NCBI GenBank assembly: GCA_015227615.1
Contig: JAALGZ010000028.1
Coordinates: forward strand, 186,001 to 250,000
DNA: 64,000 nucleotides
Source of the DNA: Labyrinthula sp. Ha
Taxonomy: Eukaryota; Sar; Bigyra; Labyrinthulida; Labyrinthulaceae
Reading direction: 5' to 3'
This document shows, one piece after another, positions 12,901 through 23,395 of the stretch. The notes under the pieces were generated by a model. It was given only the letters and a program-made list of their open reading frames with translations. It was not told where the DNA came from and did not search any database. Both the position numbers and the translations under genes were made by a program. How positions within the stretch are numbered: the stretch's first letter is position 1; each line of letters starts with the position of its first letter.

Positions 12901-14321
12901 GTACCGGCTTTGTTAGTCTACTGTAACTTTTTCACTCGAAAAATTTGTACTGAAAGAAGCGACTAATGATATGAGCAATAGAGCTAAAGATGAAATGTAA
13001 CAAGAATCGGTGCACTAACATAAGCTTCAGGAGAATAAACAATTGGAAGATGTATTCAAAATAATTATAGGGAAGGCAGTAGCAGCAGAAAATGGAATCA
13101 CGGTGTCCCAAGTTATTCTGCGTACTGACAATCCAACTCCCGTTTTGTATACATATAAAGCTGAATAGGGCGAATGTAGTTCTCAGATTGAAGGTAATCA
13201 AAGCTTCCAATCAACTGGATATGTCTTAGAAATCCTGCCATCGAAGTGTCCGACCAAGGAACTTATGTAACTCAAACTTGTTGCTACCCTTTTCTCGGGA
13301 AGTTATATTTCGTCTTTTACCTCCTGGAATTATGTTCTAGAGATGAAAATCTTTAAAAAATTGAGTTTTTTTTCTGTGCCATCGTGTTCAAATGTTTCCT
13401 TTTGATTGTTTGAGGAAATACACTGCTTTTCCGAGGGCTTTTCACTCTGAAAATCACCTTTTCCATGCATTGTTTCCGAAATGTTACAGAAGTTACCTTC
13501 TCAGTGCTTATACTAGCTCCAAAGTGTTGAAACTAAGCGCTTGGCTAGTGAGAAGAGGATTCTAATTAAGGGTAGAACTTGATTTATTAATAGTTCATCA
13601 ACAAAAAGTTTACCTTTATTCTTCTTGTTGACTGACTCTGATAATTCTTTAACCATTTTGATTGATTATTGATAGTCAATATAATGTCAATACAAGACTG
13701 CGTCACAGAACTCTGGGCCAAGTAGTAAAAAAAAAGCTTTTTCATTATGGCACGGTACACAAGGCTTTGAAAAATTTGCCACATGGCCCAACCACATAAT
13801 ATTATCGGATTATTCCCATGCCATATGGCCAGTTCTTAAAGGTTTTCATACAATGCGGTAAGGTAGTAAGAAATTTTTGGCTATTTAAAACAGAGTCGCA
13901 TGCATAATCTTTATTTTGATAATCATTTGATAATCAAAATTAAATCAGAATCATTCTATAAAACTAAAATGCCAATTCTTTTATTGATAATCAGAGTTAA
14001 AAAAATTATGAAACTGTTATTAATAATTCTTTTGAAACCCCACCCCCCAGTTCTAGGTAATGTTTTTCTTTTCTTCTCCACAAAAAAGAAGAGAAAATAA
14101 TAATTGGACTTTTGATTTTTTATTTTACTTTTTTTGGTGGGGCTTCTCTCCTGAGTAGTTTGTTGGTATTAATGAAAGTAAGTGCTATAAAATGAGGCAA
14201 GAACTACTTAAGTCTAATAAATCTATGTTTAAATCTTTTTCTTATAGTATTTTTTCTTTTCTAAGCTCATTTTTTAAATCTCTTCTTGAAATTATTTACT
14301 TTTTCATAATCTTTAACAAAG

Positions 14322-14351
14322 AATATATATATATATATATTTTTTTTTTTT
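14322..14351. repeat. AT microsatellite plus poly-T
   Basis: An alternating AT run (about nine units) followed by eleven T residues, roughly 170 bp upstream of the SANT-like gene start. Confidence 0.9.
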
Positions 14352-14520
14352 GATTTATTATGCCCAAAATAATATAGTATAAATAGATCGTATATATTTT
14401 AAAAGAATGTCTTTACAGTACATTCTATCTGTCTTAAACAACCACAATTTCTAACAAAGAAGACATCTTTAATAAAACTTTCATTAAAAAACTTGTCTAA
14501 TTAGTACATTTCCTTACATA

Positions 14521-15465
14521 ATGTCATCTTCATCTGATAATACTAAACAATCCCCTCCATCACAACTTCCAAAACATTTAAGAAAACGTTTATATCCAAC
14601 TTTTGACCCACAAAATCCACAAAACTTAAATAGTTTAAATGTAAATAAAACAACTAGTTCTTCAGGAACACTTACTTCAACACCAACTTTAGATACACCA
14701 ATAACTTCTTTACTTAATTTACGTTCACCACCTATTCCAACAAAAACACCAGTATTATTTCCACTTACACCTGATTTACAATCTACTTTATCTAGACTTA
14801 ATTCACTTTCTGGTTTTACACCAAACCAAATAGATAAAGATTTAGTTAATAAAATAAATTTAATAACTTCAATACAAAACCAAGTTATACAAGAAACAAA
14901 AACAAAAATAGAACAAACACAGAATAAAGTTATTGAAAAAATAACACAACCTTGTATAAATGAAACTGGTGTTACTTTAAAACAAGCTGTTTTTAAAACT
15001 GAACAAACAAGAAATATGACTTCTAGAATTAAAGTATGGCAACATAAAGAAGAAGTTTTTCTTATTGGTTGTGTTATGGATAGATTTTTTAAAAGAGGTT
15101 CTTTAGCTTCAACAAGAAAAGATGTTAAAAATGCAAAAAAAAGAAAAGTTGAAGAAAAAGATGAAGATGCAGATTGTTGGGGATATATAAAAAAGAAATT
15201 TGATCAAGCTTGGATAAGATTTGAAGGAAAAATAGATGTTGACAGATCTCCAGCAAGTTTAGCAAGACATTATAAAGTTATGAAAAGTAAAGCTGTTGCT
15301 TCAGGTGGAAATGGTTTTAGACAAATGTTTATGGAATGGGAATGTATTTATAATGTAGGAAATAGATTGATGAAAGATATTCAAGAACAAGGTGAAGTTA
15401 AAGGAATAGCAGGAGTATTTGAAAAAACTGTTAAAAAGAATTATGAACAATCTATTGGAATGTAA
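14521..15465 (+). CDS. SANT/Myb-like nuclear protein
   Basis: A 314-residue protein with an ATG start. The first 100 residues are rich in Ser, Thr, Pro and Asn and look disordered. Residues 105-165 could form an extended helix. Residues about 172-255 resemble a SANT or Myb-like helical domain: Trp173 opens a VWQHKEEVFLIG segment, an acidic and basic insert (about 197-217) follows, and CWGYIKKKFDQAWIRF plus a final LARHYKVM helix complete it. The insert holds a KKRK nuclear-localisation-like string near 206. Trihelix-like factors and chromatin SANT proteins share this layout. DNA binding is therefore plausible but not shown. No gene lies within 3 kb on either side. Codons are strongly A/T-ending. 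Confidence 0.72.
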   Translation: MSSSSDNTKQSPPSQLPKHLRKRLYPTFDPQNPQNLNSLNVNKTTSSSGTLTSTPTLDTPITSLLNLRSPPIPTKTPVLFPLTPDLQSTLSRLNSLSGFTPNQIDKDLVNKINLITSIQNQVIQETKTKIEQTQNKVIEKITQPCINETGVTLKQAVFKTEQTRNMTSRIKVWQHKEEVFLIGCVMDRFFKRGSLASTRKDVKNAKKRKVEEKDEDADCWGYIKKKFDQAWIRFEGKIDVDRSPASLARHYKVMKSKAVASGGNGFRQMFMEWECIYNVGNRLMKDIQEQGEVKGIAGVFEKTVKKNYEQSIGM

Positions 15466-18400
15466 AAGTTCAAAGTTTGAGTTTTTTTTTTATTTTTGGT
15501 TTTCATAAAAAGTTAACATGAGATACTTTTAAATATTTCTTACATTTCAGAAAAATATAATATTAATATTATTTATTGGGAGAGAAATTTACTAAAAAAC
15601 GAAAATCTAACCAATTTCTTTGATATTTTATTAATCAATACAGAAATAAGGGTTTGTTTTTCAACTTGCTTCTCTTTTCAAACTATTTCTTCTGAATATA
15701 AATATCAAGAAAAAACAATATTATATTCTAATATATTACTTAAACAAATTAAATAAGACTGTTCAAAATAGATACTACAAGCTAAAATACGAATGCTTGA
15801 TAAGAACTCATATTAAGCTATTTTTGCTAACTTGTAATAAAGGATTCATTAAATAACTTTGTAAATATTTTTCGTTAATCTCAGTACGTCTCAATTGATA
15901 AGATGTTGACTAGAACAAATCTATAATAAGTTATTCTCTGCAATAGGTTATGATTTGAAAAATCTGAGTTAGATATATACTCTACTATTAGTTCGTGCTG
16001 TGAAACTCTATTTATTATTAATTTCTCTTAGTTTAGGGCAGCTTTATTCAACAGTGTTGATATTTTTCAACCGCAATAACTAAATATATCTATTATTCTA
16101 CTTGATTGTTTAGATAATGAAGTTTCATTATCCAAAACTTAGACTAGATTAGAAACAATTGTTTCATAATTTTATATTTCTAAAATGGTGAAGTAACTAT
16201 ACCCAACCTATAGATCATTACTTGATAATTAACTCTTTTGCACTTTTTCTAACTTAATCTAACTCGTGTACCCTCATATTTACTAAGTTCAGAAGAGTGT
16301 TGCTGTTTGCGCTCATAAAAACTGTTTAGCTTTAGAACCAGGATATCTTACTGCTATTTAGCTTAGTTTGGTGTCATCATGAGTTTCTTAGTTTTATTCC
16401 AGTTAGTTGAAAGTTCTTGACAGTTCAAAATCAAGAGGTAAAAGACAGATCCATCTAGTCTGCTAAATGCAATCATTCATGAACTTGTTGACAATGTGTT
16501 TGATCCTGCAATTTACAAGAATAAGGTCATTGTGCTTTGTTACATAAATTATAAAGCAAATTAACTCCTTTCTAAAAATGTGGAAGGTATGACCCATTTA
16601 GGACTATTGCGGCGTTGGGTGTTTCTCAAATTATTTAAACTTTCTTCCAACCTGGTGAAATTGATGATGTCTTCTCCTGAACATATTTGGAGAAATAATA
16701 ACATTTGGGTTTCCAAATTTTGGTAGTTACAAATCCACAGTTACGCTTATTATAGAAATGGTAGTTCAGTTTCCTTAAGTTATGAAAATCATGTAAGAAA
16801 GTTGGGCTAATATGAAACTATCCTTAAGCTTAAAAGTTGCCGAAATGAGACAGAAGTATATTGCTGCTGAATGCTGTACAGGAACTGTAAGATATAAAAA
16901 CAAGTAAAATTTGTGCAGAATGCCAAATGTCAATGATATATGAATAAAGTAAGCTTACATTTTATAAGTAGCACTGCAAAAAATACTGAGATATCTGATT
17001 TAACCAAAAGGATAATCAACCGTACTTGTTTTGCATAAGCACCTATTCATTAGATGAGTTAGATACTACTTAAAAGCATCCTCCGTGCAAAATAGTTGCC
17101 ATTAGAGTGAAGCAATACTCTTAATTTAAAATAGTTCTATTCGGAAAATCCATTGAGCATAAGCTTTATTATTTTATTTTGCTTTGCATACAGCCTCGCC
17201 TCGTGTTGACACCATTACCAGTATTTGCTTTTGTTAAGACCCTATGATCCGACTTTAGAGTCAGTGCGGGTAGATGAAGATGTAGGCAGTTTTTGTGCTT
17301 TCATTCATAAGACTGAAGATATACATTCCTTGTAGCAAAGGCTGCTGACGAGACTAGTTATTCTAAGGGATATGAATAAGTGCAGTCTTGACCTCCTGAA
17401 ATTAACATCAATTAGGAAATATTCCTAGAATTAACAGAAATTTCTTGTTTAGTGAAAAAAATGCTGTAAAGTATCATATTATAAGTAACTTCAGAGGTGT
17501 TTTTTATTCTTACCCGAGAAAGATTTCAAGTGGTCAACTCTTAGCGAATGCTACTTGCAAAAGGAGAAAATTTCACGTAAGAAAGACTAGTTGATGAAGC
17601 GAGAACTTTGCAAAGAGTGATTGTTTATGCTGCTAGCCATTTTGTGTGGTTCTTAGTACATATTGATGAAAGGATCTCAGCACATATTCGTGTGATTAAT
17701 GTGAATTGATACCTCTTGTGACAGTAATACAAAATACATAAGACCGAAACCCAGGTTTATACTTTTCATGGGAAGGTGAACAACATCTGCTTGCCTACAC
17801 TGACATTATATAACTTTCTAGAGAGCTAAGCTCCTGCGCACCAGTAACACTGCTTTTTAACATGAACTTCGTGTGTATTTAATTAGATATTTATTATCGA
17901 TTATCATATTATTATCAATTAATATGATAGAATTATTGAATAGGATTTTAATAAATGAGCGGATAACTAATCTTACAACCTTAGCGAAGATAAAATACCA
18001 ACAAAAGAGCAAAGCCAGCAGCAAGCGAAACAATTATAAAAACGCGAATACATCTGAGTAAAAAGACTTAGAAGAGCAATAGCCTAAGTAATAAACGACT
18101 ATTAATCCAGTATTCAGAACTCTTTAGAGTTCCTTACAAAGCATGTTTTGAGAAATTCATCATCGCATTGACTTTCTGGTAAGAGAAGATGATCCAAATT
18201 GATTCAGTATATAACCTTACGTTAATTTTAATAGCTCTGTCTCACACTTGAGTATCTGACTGTGCGATAGCTCACTCCTAGTAGATAAAACTGTTTGTGT
18301 TGGTTCTTGACTTATCAAAGAGATATTTCTTAATTTAATAGTAAAACTATATGGATAAAGTATAAAGTACGCATATTGTTAAAGTATTTAATTCTACTTT

Positions 18401-18571
18401 AAATTATGCTCTGTTTTATTGTTTTGGTTCATTGGATATATTCATATATATATATCTCTTATGTTTTACTTGGTAATCAATTCGACATGAAGTTTAAAAA
18501 TACCAAGAAAACAGTTATGGCCATATGGCCCATTTGTAATCAAAACGACAAGAAAATAACAAAATCATAAA
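15466..18571. other. Gene-poor stretch upstream of the SET gene
   Basis: AT-rich sequence with dense stops in every frame; the longest open frames are about 60 codons and have no features. The palindrome GGCCATATGGCC at its right end (18519-18530) is listed separately. I see no repeat shared with other parts of the window. Confidence 0.5.
18519..18530. promoter_or_regulatory. Palindrome GGCCATATGGCC upstream of the SET gene
   Basis: A perfect 12-bp palindrome, GC-rich at its ends in an AT-rich setting, followed by C, 42 bp before the SET gene ATG. The same 12-mer occurs at 61370-61381 close to other start codons, and degenerate versions lie near 13820. The position argues for a promoter or initiator-proximal element. 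The binding factor is unknown. Confidence 0.6.
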
Positions 18572-21500
18572 ATGAAGAATCAATCATCTTCAAACCCCTT
18601 CAAACAACCTAATGGTACACATAAAACACTTCAAAAACATACCTCCTTGCTTACCTCTGCATTAATCAAACAAGATCCATCATTAAAACCTTCTCTAACA
18701 TCTTTACTTGACCTAAACCACACTACTAGAAAAAACCAAAAGACAAAAACACAGAACAAACGAAAAATTACACCTCCTGAAACATATTCCCCTGAAGTTA
18801 GGAAGAAAATAAAGAAGAATTCTAATCCTGATCCTTTTAGTTATCGTCATAAAACAGCTGAAAAACTGAAACACGAGTTTCGTGCTGTTCTTAGCTCGCT
18901 CATCAGTGTTGACCGTTTAAATCTGTTTTCTATTCCGTTAAATAAAAATCAACGTTTTTCATATTTTTTGATAAAGAAAGAAAAAGAAGAGGAAAATAGA
19001 ATCCAAAAGATAGAGGAAAAAGAAATAGGAACACTAAATGAAGAAATAAGTAATAAGACGTTCAATAGGTTTAAAAGAAAAACGAAGAAGAGAAAGTTGT
19101 CCAGAACAAGTTCAACGCAGCTTCAAACTTTACGCAGTGAGTTAGATTTTCAAAAAGAACTAAGACAGGAATCTCTTCAGAAGATTCTTGTTTCTTTGGA
19201 TACATTTTATTCACCTTCGCCTCCTTCTAGTTTGCTATCCGAGACAACGAGACAGTTTTATATTCCAAATGCACAGCGTTTGTTGACACGTCTCTCATCT
19301 CTTGTTACCCATCACTTGACTTTTTTTTCCTTCTGCCTGGATGCACTTAGAAAAGGAATTCAAGTTGATGAAAATATTGCAGGACTTAAAACTAGGCAAG
19401 GAAGTGTTTCCGCTCTTGAGATCTCCAAGCATGATATTGAAAGATATATTGAGTTTAGTCGTGCTTTTTTGGACAAGGTAACTAAAGATGTTGTTACATT
19501 TGGAAAGAAGGTTGAATCTGAGATAGGTAAAGTCTTGGTAGATGAACAATTGAGTTATATTGACACAAATAACTTTGAACCAGCACTTTTACCTTGGGTC
19601 AAGACAACCTCAGTTGTGAAATACGAACAACTTTCAAGATATAGATTAGCTTTAAAACACTGTGATGTATTTCATAAGTTGAAAGTACAGAGTACTGGTG
19701 TTGAAGATTTGGATCTTCGCAGTGATCTAGTTGAGGAAAAGATTTGTTGGGGGATTGATTGTTGGACAAGGAAGAATATCAGTCTTGTTTTGGAGATGAT
19801 AGGATTTGACAGTATCCATATAAATGGCTTTATAGAAAGTATACTTCTTAAGGTGCTGAATGAACAAGGAGAAAATGGATGGGATATTTGTTTATCCCTA
19901 GATGCTCTTTTAGCTCAAGTACTTTCTAAAAAAGAAACTTTGTTTTCTCAGTTTAGAGTTAGTTCCAGACATAATAGTAATGTGGAGCAAATATTGGAAC
20001 AAAAAATGAACGCACAATCTCAAACTAAAGTTTTGGGGAGGAATTTGATTGGTCAAAAAATTAAAATATTCTGGCCATTGGATGTTTTATGGTACGATGC
20101 GATGGTGGTCGATTATAAAACTCCTCGACATTTGGTTGAATATGAATCTGATGGTGTTACAGAATGGATATCGTTGAGTAAACATCGATATATTCTTCAC
20201 AATAATTTTTATCCAATTGATCCTCACCTTACGATACAACAACAATCAACTGCTATTGAACAAATACGAAAGTGTCGAGATTCCTGGGGAAAACACTTAT
20301 TCCCAGTACACCCAAAAGGGATAGGTGTAGTTGCACGTGATGATATTGCAAAAAATACTTCTTTGGGAACCTACACTGGAGAGGTTTATCCACCTTGGCT
20401 TTGGCATGAAAAAGAAGAGAAAGAGAAGGTTACTAACTCGTTTTGGAATATTCGAGTTGAAACAGGAGAGAAGAAAGGTGAAGGATATGACCTCGTTTAC
20501 ATAGATGCAAAGAAAAAAGGAGGTTTCCTGAGCAGACTAAGTCATAGTTGTAATCCCAACTGTGTTGCCAAAGAAATTATCGTTAAAGGAGTTATGTGCA
20601 TTGGCTTCAAGACAATTAAACAAGTGAGAAAAGGAGAAGAGTTAACTATAGATTATTCGTGTGTTACTGATAGTGAGAAAGAGTTTAAAGACGCAGTTTG
20701 TTTGTGTGGTAGTTATATTTGCAGAGGAAGTTATTTGTTGCTAACAAATCCAGAAGAGTTTGTTCAAGTAGTTAATAAGAAACAAAGGATTGGACATAGG
20801 ATAGCTATGTTGGTTGAAGCGTCTAAGCCAGTTCATAAAAAGAGTTTAGTTAACTTGGGACCATTTGGCAGAGAGAACGGAAGCTTGGTAAAACATGGTT
20901 TAAGAATCTATGGATCTGGAGATGGAAGGGTACAGATTGAACTTGTTAGCGAAGAAATGGTTGACAGATTTGTCAAGTTTGGTATTGGAAGGAAGTTAAT
21001 TGATCAACTTCCTGCTTGGATGATGAGATATGTTGGGTTAGTACTCCGCTTCATTGAGCTGGAGCAAAAAGAGTTGGGAAGGAAGCTAAACCTGGAGGGA
21101 AAAGATGTTGAAGTTCATTTGAAAGGGATTAGAAGTCAACGGGTGACAAATTTAGCAATTGCTATAGACAAAGTAAAAAGTCGTTTGCACCATCGAAAGA
21201 AGGCTGGGAGAGAAATATCCGGATTGGACCTGAAATATTTGTCAAAGAGAAAATACAAAGAGGGTATTGTGAAGGAGATATTAGAGAAGACAGTGCAGCA
21301 AGTTGTAGATGATGAACAAATAGAATATACCGCAGCCGAGATATTTCAGACCGCTGAGAAAAATGCTAGGGAGCAGAAGTTTTGGCAAGGTGATCGAGTG
21401 ATGGTGAAGTGGTGTGCTGATGACTATCAGGAATATCCCGACTGGTACCCTGCTACAGTGTTACGCTTGTATCGTGAAACCCCTATTGACGAAAATATTC

Positions 21501-23395
21501 CTGTACTATCCCCCGTTGAAGAGGTTATGGATGATATTATCATAACGCTAGAGTGCTTCTCAAACGCAACTGAAACTCAGTACGCCCAAGTGCGTCATGG
21601 TATGGTTCTAGATACTGCAAACTTACGGGTTAACGAGATATCAAAACGTTATACTGGTCCTAGTGTTCACGTTCTGTACGACTCTGGCGAAGTAGATAAA
21701 CTGCCTTTGTCTTCAACTTTTGTTACGCGGCCTAAACCCAATGAAATAACCCCGTCAACAGGATGCGCTATGAGTACAAGTCAAAGTCCTCTGCGTGTTC
21801 TTAACTCCTTGGAAATTATATATGTTCTCTGGACCGATAAGCAGCGATCTGTTACATCTAGATTGTTAACTCAACTTAAGAAGCTCTTGGGGGTTAAAGT
21901 ATACTTGTGGCAATTCAGTTTGCAGAAACAAACACAGGCTCCGTATTGGTGGAACTTGCATAAACGAAAGCCGACAGTTTCAGCAACCCCTGATTCCTCC
22001 ACGGTCCTTGTATATCCAGAAGGCATAAAAGACATAGAGCAATATATACAAACCCACCCGTCTCCCAAATCACTAGACGAGACACGAAAAAATCTGATGC
22101 ACATTAGATACTTGCTGACAACGCTCCACACTCCTAAGTCTGCGTTCAAAGATGTCAATACGGAACCACACAGCTACGCACATGCTACAGAGAGTATTCA
22201 GAAATGTATCGATGTCTTAACATTCCTTCTTCATACCTCAACCTTTTTCACTGTAACTGAACCTCAATCCACAAAGAGTTGTATATCTGGACTACTAGCA
22301 TGGTTTGATCAAAAAGAGACTGGTTTAGATATATATTCTCTTGTTGGCACAGCGTTTCTACCCCATGTAGAATCTTGTTTTGGAAAGACTGGAGATTACT
22401 TAGAGAGGAGAAATGATTTAATAAAGCAGCTTTCTCACTCAGAAAAGAGGTTTATGTCATGGAGCGATGAAGTGAGCAAGTCCTTCGACATTTCAGCTAG
22501 GCAAGAACTAGCAAACTCTTCTGGTGGAAGTGATGCTTGGCCACCTCTTACACTACCTAGTAAGATCTTTGGATCACCTGTGATTGACGCAGCAATTATA
22601 GATAACAGTACAAGTCTTGTACAAAGTGAAACCTCTAAAAAACAAAGAGTGAAAAGTATCTTTGACAAACTTATTTTTGATCTTGGTAAATTTGTTATCA
22701 AACAAGAAAAGAAGAAGTTCAAAGCAACTGTGAATATTGCTCTGCCTTTACTGCAGATAGAACCTGAACGTCCACCTCCTGGACCAAGTATTCTAAAGCA
22801 GTTTACCAGAGTTGAATCAGATAGCGAGAAGAGACAAGTTTCATCCGTTCTTGCAAGCGTTGTTTTTGAAGTTGAACAAAAATTAGAAAAACAACATGTG
22901 TATTATATGAGAAGGATATTTACTTCGTTTTATGAATATTATAATGAGAAATATAATTGGGACTTTATTCAAGCTAAGCAAGTATGGTATAGTATGACAC
23001 ATTGTCAAAGAGAAGCGTGGCATAAAGTTGATAAACATGTGAAACAGAGATTAGATTACACACTTTTACCTGGTATGCTTGTCAGAACAAATTTAGGAGA
23101 AGGGATCGTGATTAGTCACTTGAAAGAGAATATTTATTCAGTTTTAGTTAGGAATAAGAAGGTTGTGTTTATTAATATGTGCCTGAATCAACAGTTGACA
23201 GGGTATTTTAGTAGATTAAGAGGATTGATGTCGTCTGTAGGACCACTACCTGTTCCAATATATGGAGTTAATGGAGAAAGAAAACATAAAGTAACAAGAA
23301 GAAAATTGGAGCTTGACTATGCAGTAGAACAGAAGAAGAAAATAAAGGAAATTTTATCGCAGATGATTCTATTTTTAGAAGGAAAGTCAGCCTAG
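18572..23395 (+). CDS. ATXR3/SDG2-type SET-domain histone methyltransferase
   Basis: An uninterrupted 1607-residue nuclear protein. A Lys/Ser/Thr-rich N-terminus is followed by a Tudor-like segment near 495-540 (IKIFWPLDVLWYDAMVVDY) and the SET domain at about 580-725. Visible SET motifs are GIGVVARDD, the LSHSCNPNC substrate and cofactor core near 655, TIDYSC near 694, and the post-SET cysteines CLCGSYICRGSYLLL near 711-725. Variants in the SET insert (GEVYPPWLW) and the following LPAWMMRYVGLVLRFIELE segment match the plant ATXR3/SDG2 group, whose members methylate histone H3 Lys4. A second Tudor-like fold lies at about 937-1045 (DRVMVKW, VHVLYDSGEVDKL) and a third possible one near 1500. 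H3K4 activity is inferred from the family. A palindromic promoter-like element sits 42 bp upstream. The 3' end overlaps the convergent TPR gene by 9 nt. Confidence 0.9.
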   Translation: MKNQSSSNPFKQPNGTHKTLQKHTSLLTSALIKQDPSLKPSLTSLLDLNHTTRKNQKTKTQNKRKITPPETYSPEVRKKIKKNSNPDPFSYRHKTAEKLKHEFRAVLSSLISVDRLNLFSIPLNKNQRFSYFLIKKEKEEENRIQKIEEKEIGTLNEEISNKTFNRFKRKTKKRKLSRTSSTQLQTLRSELDFQKELRQESLQKILVSLDTFYSPSPPSSLLSETTRQFYIPNAQRLLTRLSSLVTHHLTFFSFCLDALRKGIQVDENIAGLKTRQGSVSALEISKHDIERYIEFSRAFLDKVTKDVVTFGKKVESEIGKVLVDEQLSYIDTNNFEPALLPWVKTTSVVKYEQLSRYRLALKHCDVFHKLKVQSTGVEDLDLRSDLVEEKICWGIDCWTRKNISLVLEMIGFDSIHINGFIESILLKVLNEQGENGWDICLSLDALLAQVLSKKETLFSQFRVSSRHNSNVEQILEQKMNAQSQTKVLGRNLIGQKIKIFWPLDVLWYDAMVVDYKTPRHLVEYESDGVTEWISLSKHRYILHNNFYPIDPHLTIQQQSTAIEQIRKCRDSWGKHLFPVHPKGIGVVARDDIAKNTSLGTYTGEVYPPWLWHEKEEKEKVTNSFWNIRVETGEKKGEGYDLVYIDAKKKGGFLSRLSHSCNPNCVAKEIIVKGVMCIGFKTIKQVRKGEELTIDYSCVTDSEKEFKDAVCLCGSYICRGSYLLLTNPEEFVQVVNKKQRIGHRIAMLVEASKPVHKKSLVNLGPFGRENGSLVKHGLRIYGSGDGRVQIELVSEEMVDRFVKFGIGRKLIDQLPAWMMRYVGLVLRFIELEQKELGRKLNLEGKDVEVHLKGIRSQRVTNLAIAIDKVKSRLHHRKKAGREISGLDLKYLSKRKYKEGIVKEILEKTVQQVVDDEQIEYTAAEIFQTAEKNAREQKFWQGDRVMVKWCADDYQEYPDWYPATVLRLYRETPIDENIPVLSPVEEVMDDIIITLECFSNATETQYAQVRHGMVLDTANLRVNEISKRYTGPSVHVLYDSGEVDKLPLSSTFVTRPKPNEITPSTGCAMSTSQSPLRVLNSLEIIYVLWTDKQRSVTSRLLTQLKKLLGVKVYLWQFSLQKQTQAPYWWNLHKRKPTVSATPDSSTVLVYPEGIKDIEQYIQTHPSPKSLDETRKNLMHIRYLLTTLHTPKSAFKDVNTEPHSYAHATESIQKCIDVLTFLLHTSTFFTVTEPQSTKSCISGLLAWFDQKETGLDIYSLVGTAFLPHVESCFGKTGDYLERRNDLIKQLSHSEKRFMSWSDEVSKSFDISARQELANSSGGSDAWPPLTLPSKIFGSPVIDAAIIDNSTSLVQSETSKKQRVKSIFDKLIFDLGKFVIKQEKKKFKATVNIALPLLQIEPERPPPGPSILKQFTRVESDSEKRQVSSVLASVVFEVEQKLEKQHVYYMRRIFTSFYEYYNEKYNWDFIQAKQVWYSMTHCQREAWHKVDKHVKQRLDYTLLPGMLVRTNLGEGIVISHLKENIYSVLVRNKKVVFINMCLNQQLTGYFSRLRGLMSSVGPLPVPIYGVNGERKHKVTRRKLELDYAVEQKKKIKEILSQMILFLEGKSA

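Larger units (their letters stand above)
8752..14520. other. Gene-poor stretch with repeat remnants
   Basis: Contains one copy of a dispersed repeat (about 9160-9640), a pyrimidine-rich tract (about 9640-9930), degenerate copies of the GGCCATATGGCC promoter-like palindrome near 13775-13830, and an AT dinucleotide run with a poly-T block at 14322-14351. Open frames are short (at most about 100 codons) and lack recognisable features. The 66-codon frame at 13900-14100 follows the degenerate palindromes but looks like chance AT-rich sequence. A TATAAATA box-like string lies near 14378, about 140 bp before the SANT gene start. Confidence 0.5.

Noticed and set aside
18519-18530. Palindrome read as a CArG box
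   Set aside because: A CArG box needs six A/T bases between CC and GG; here there are four, so no SRF/MADS assignment is made.
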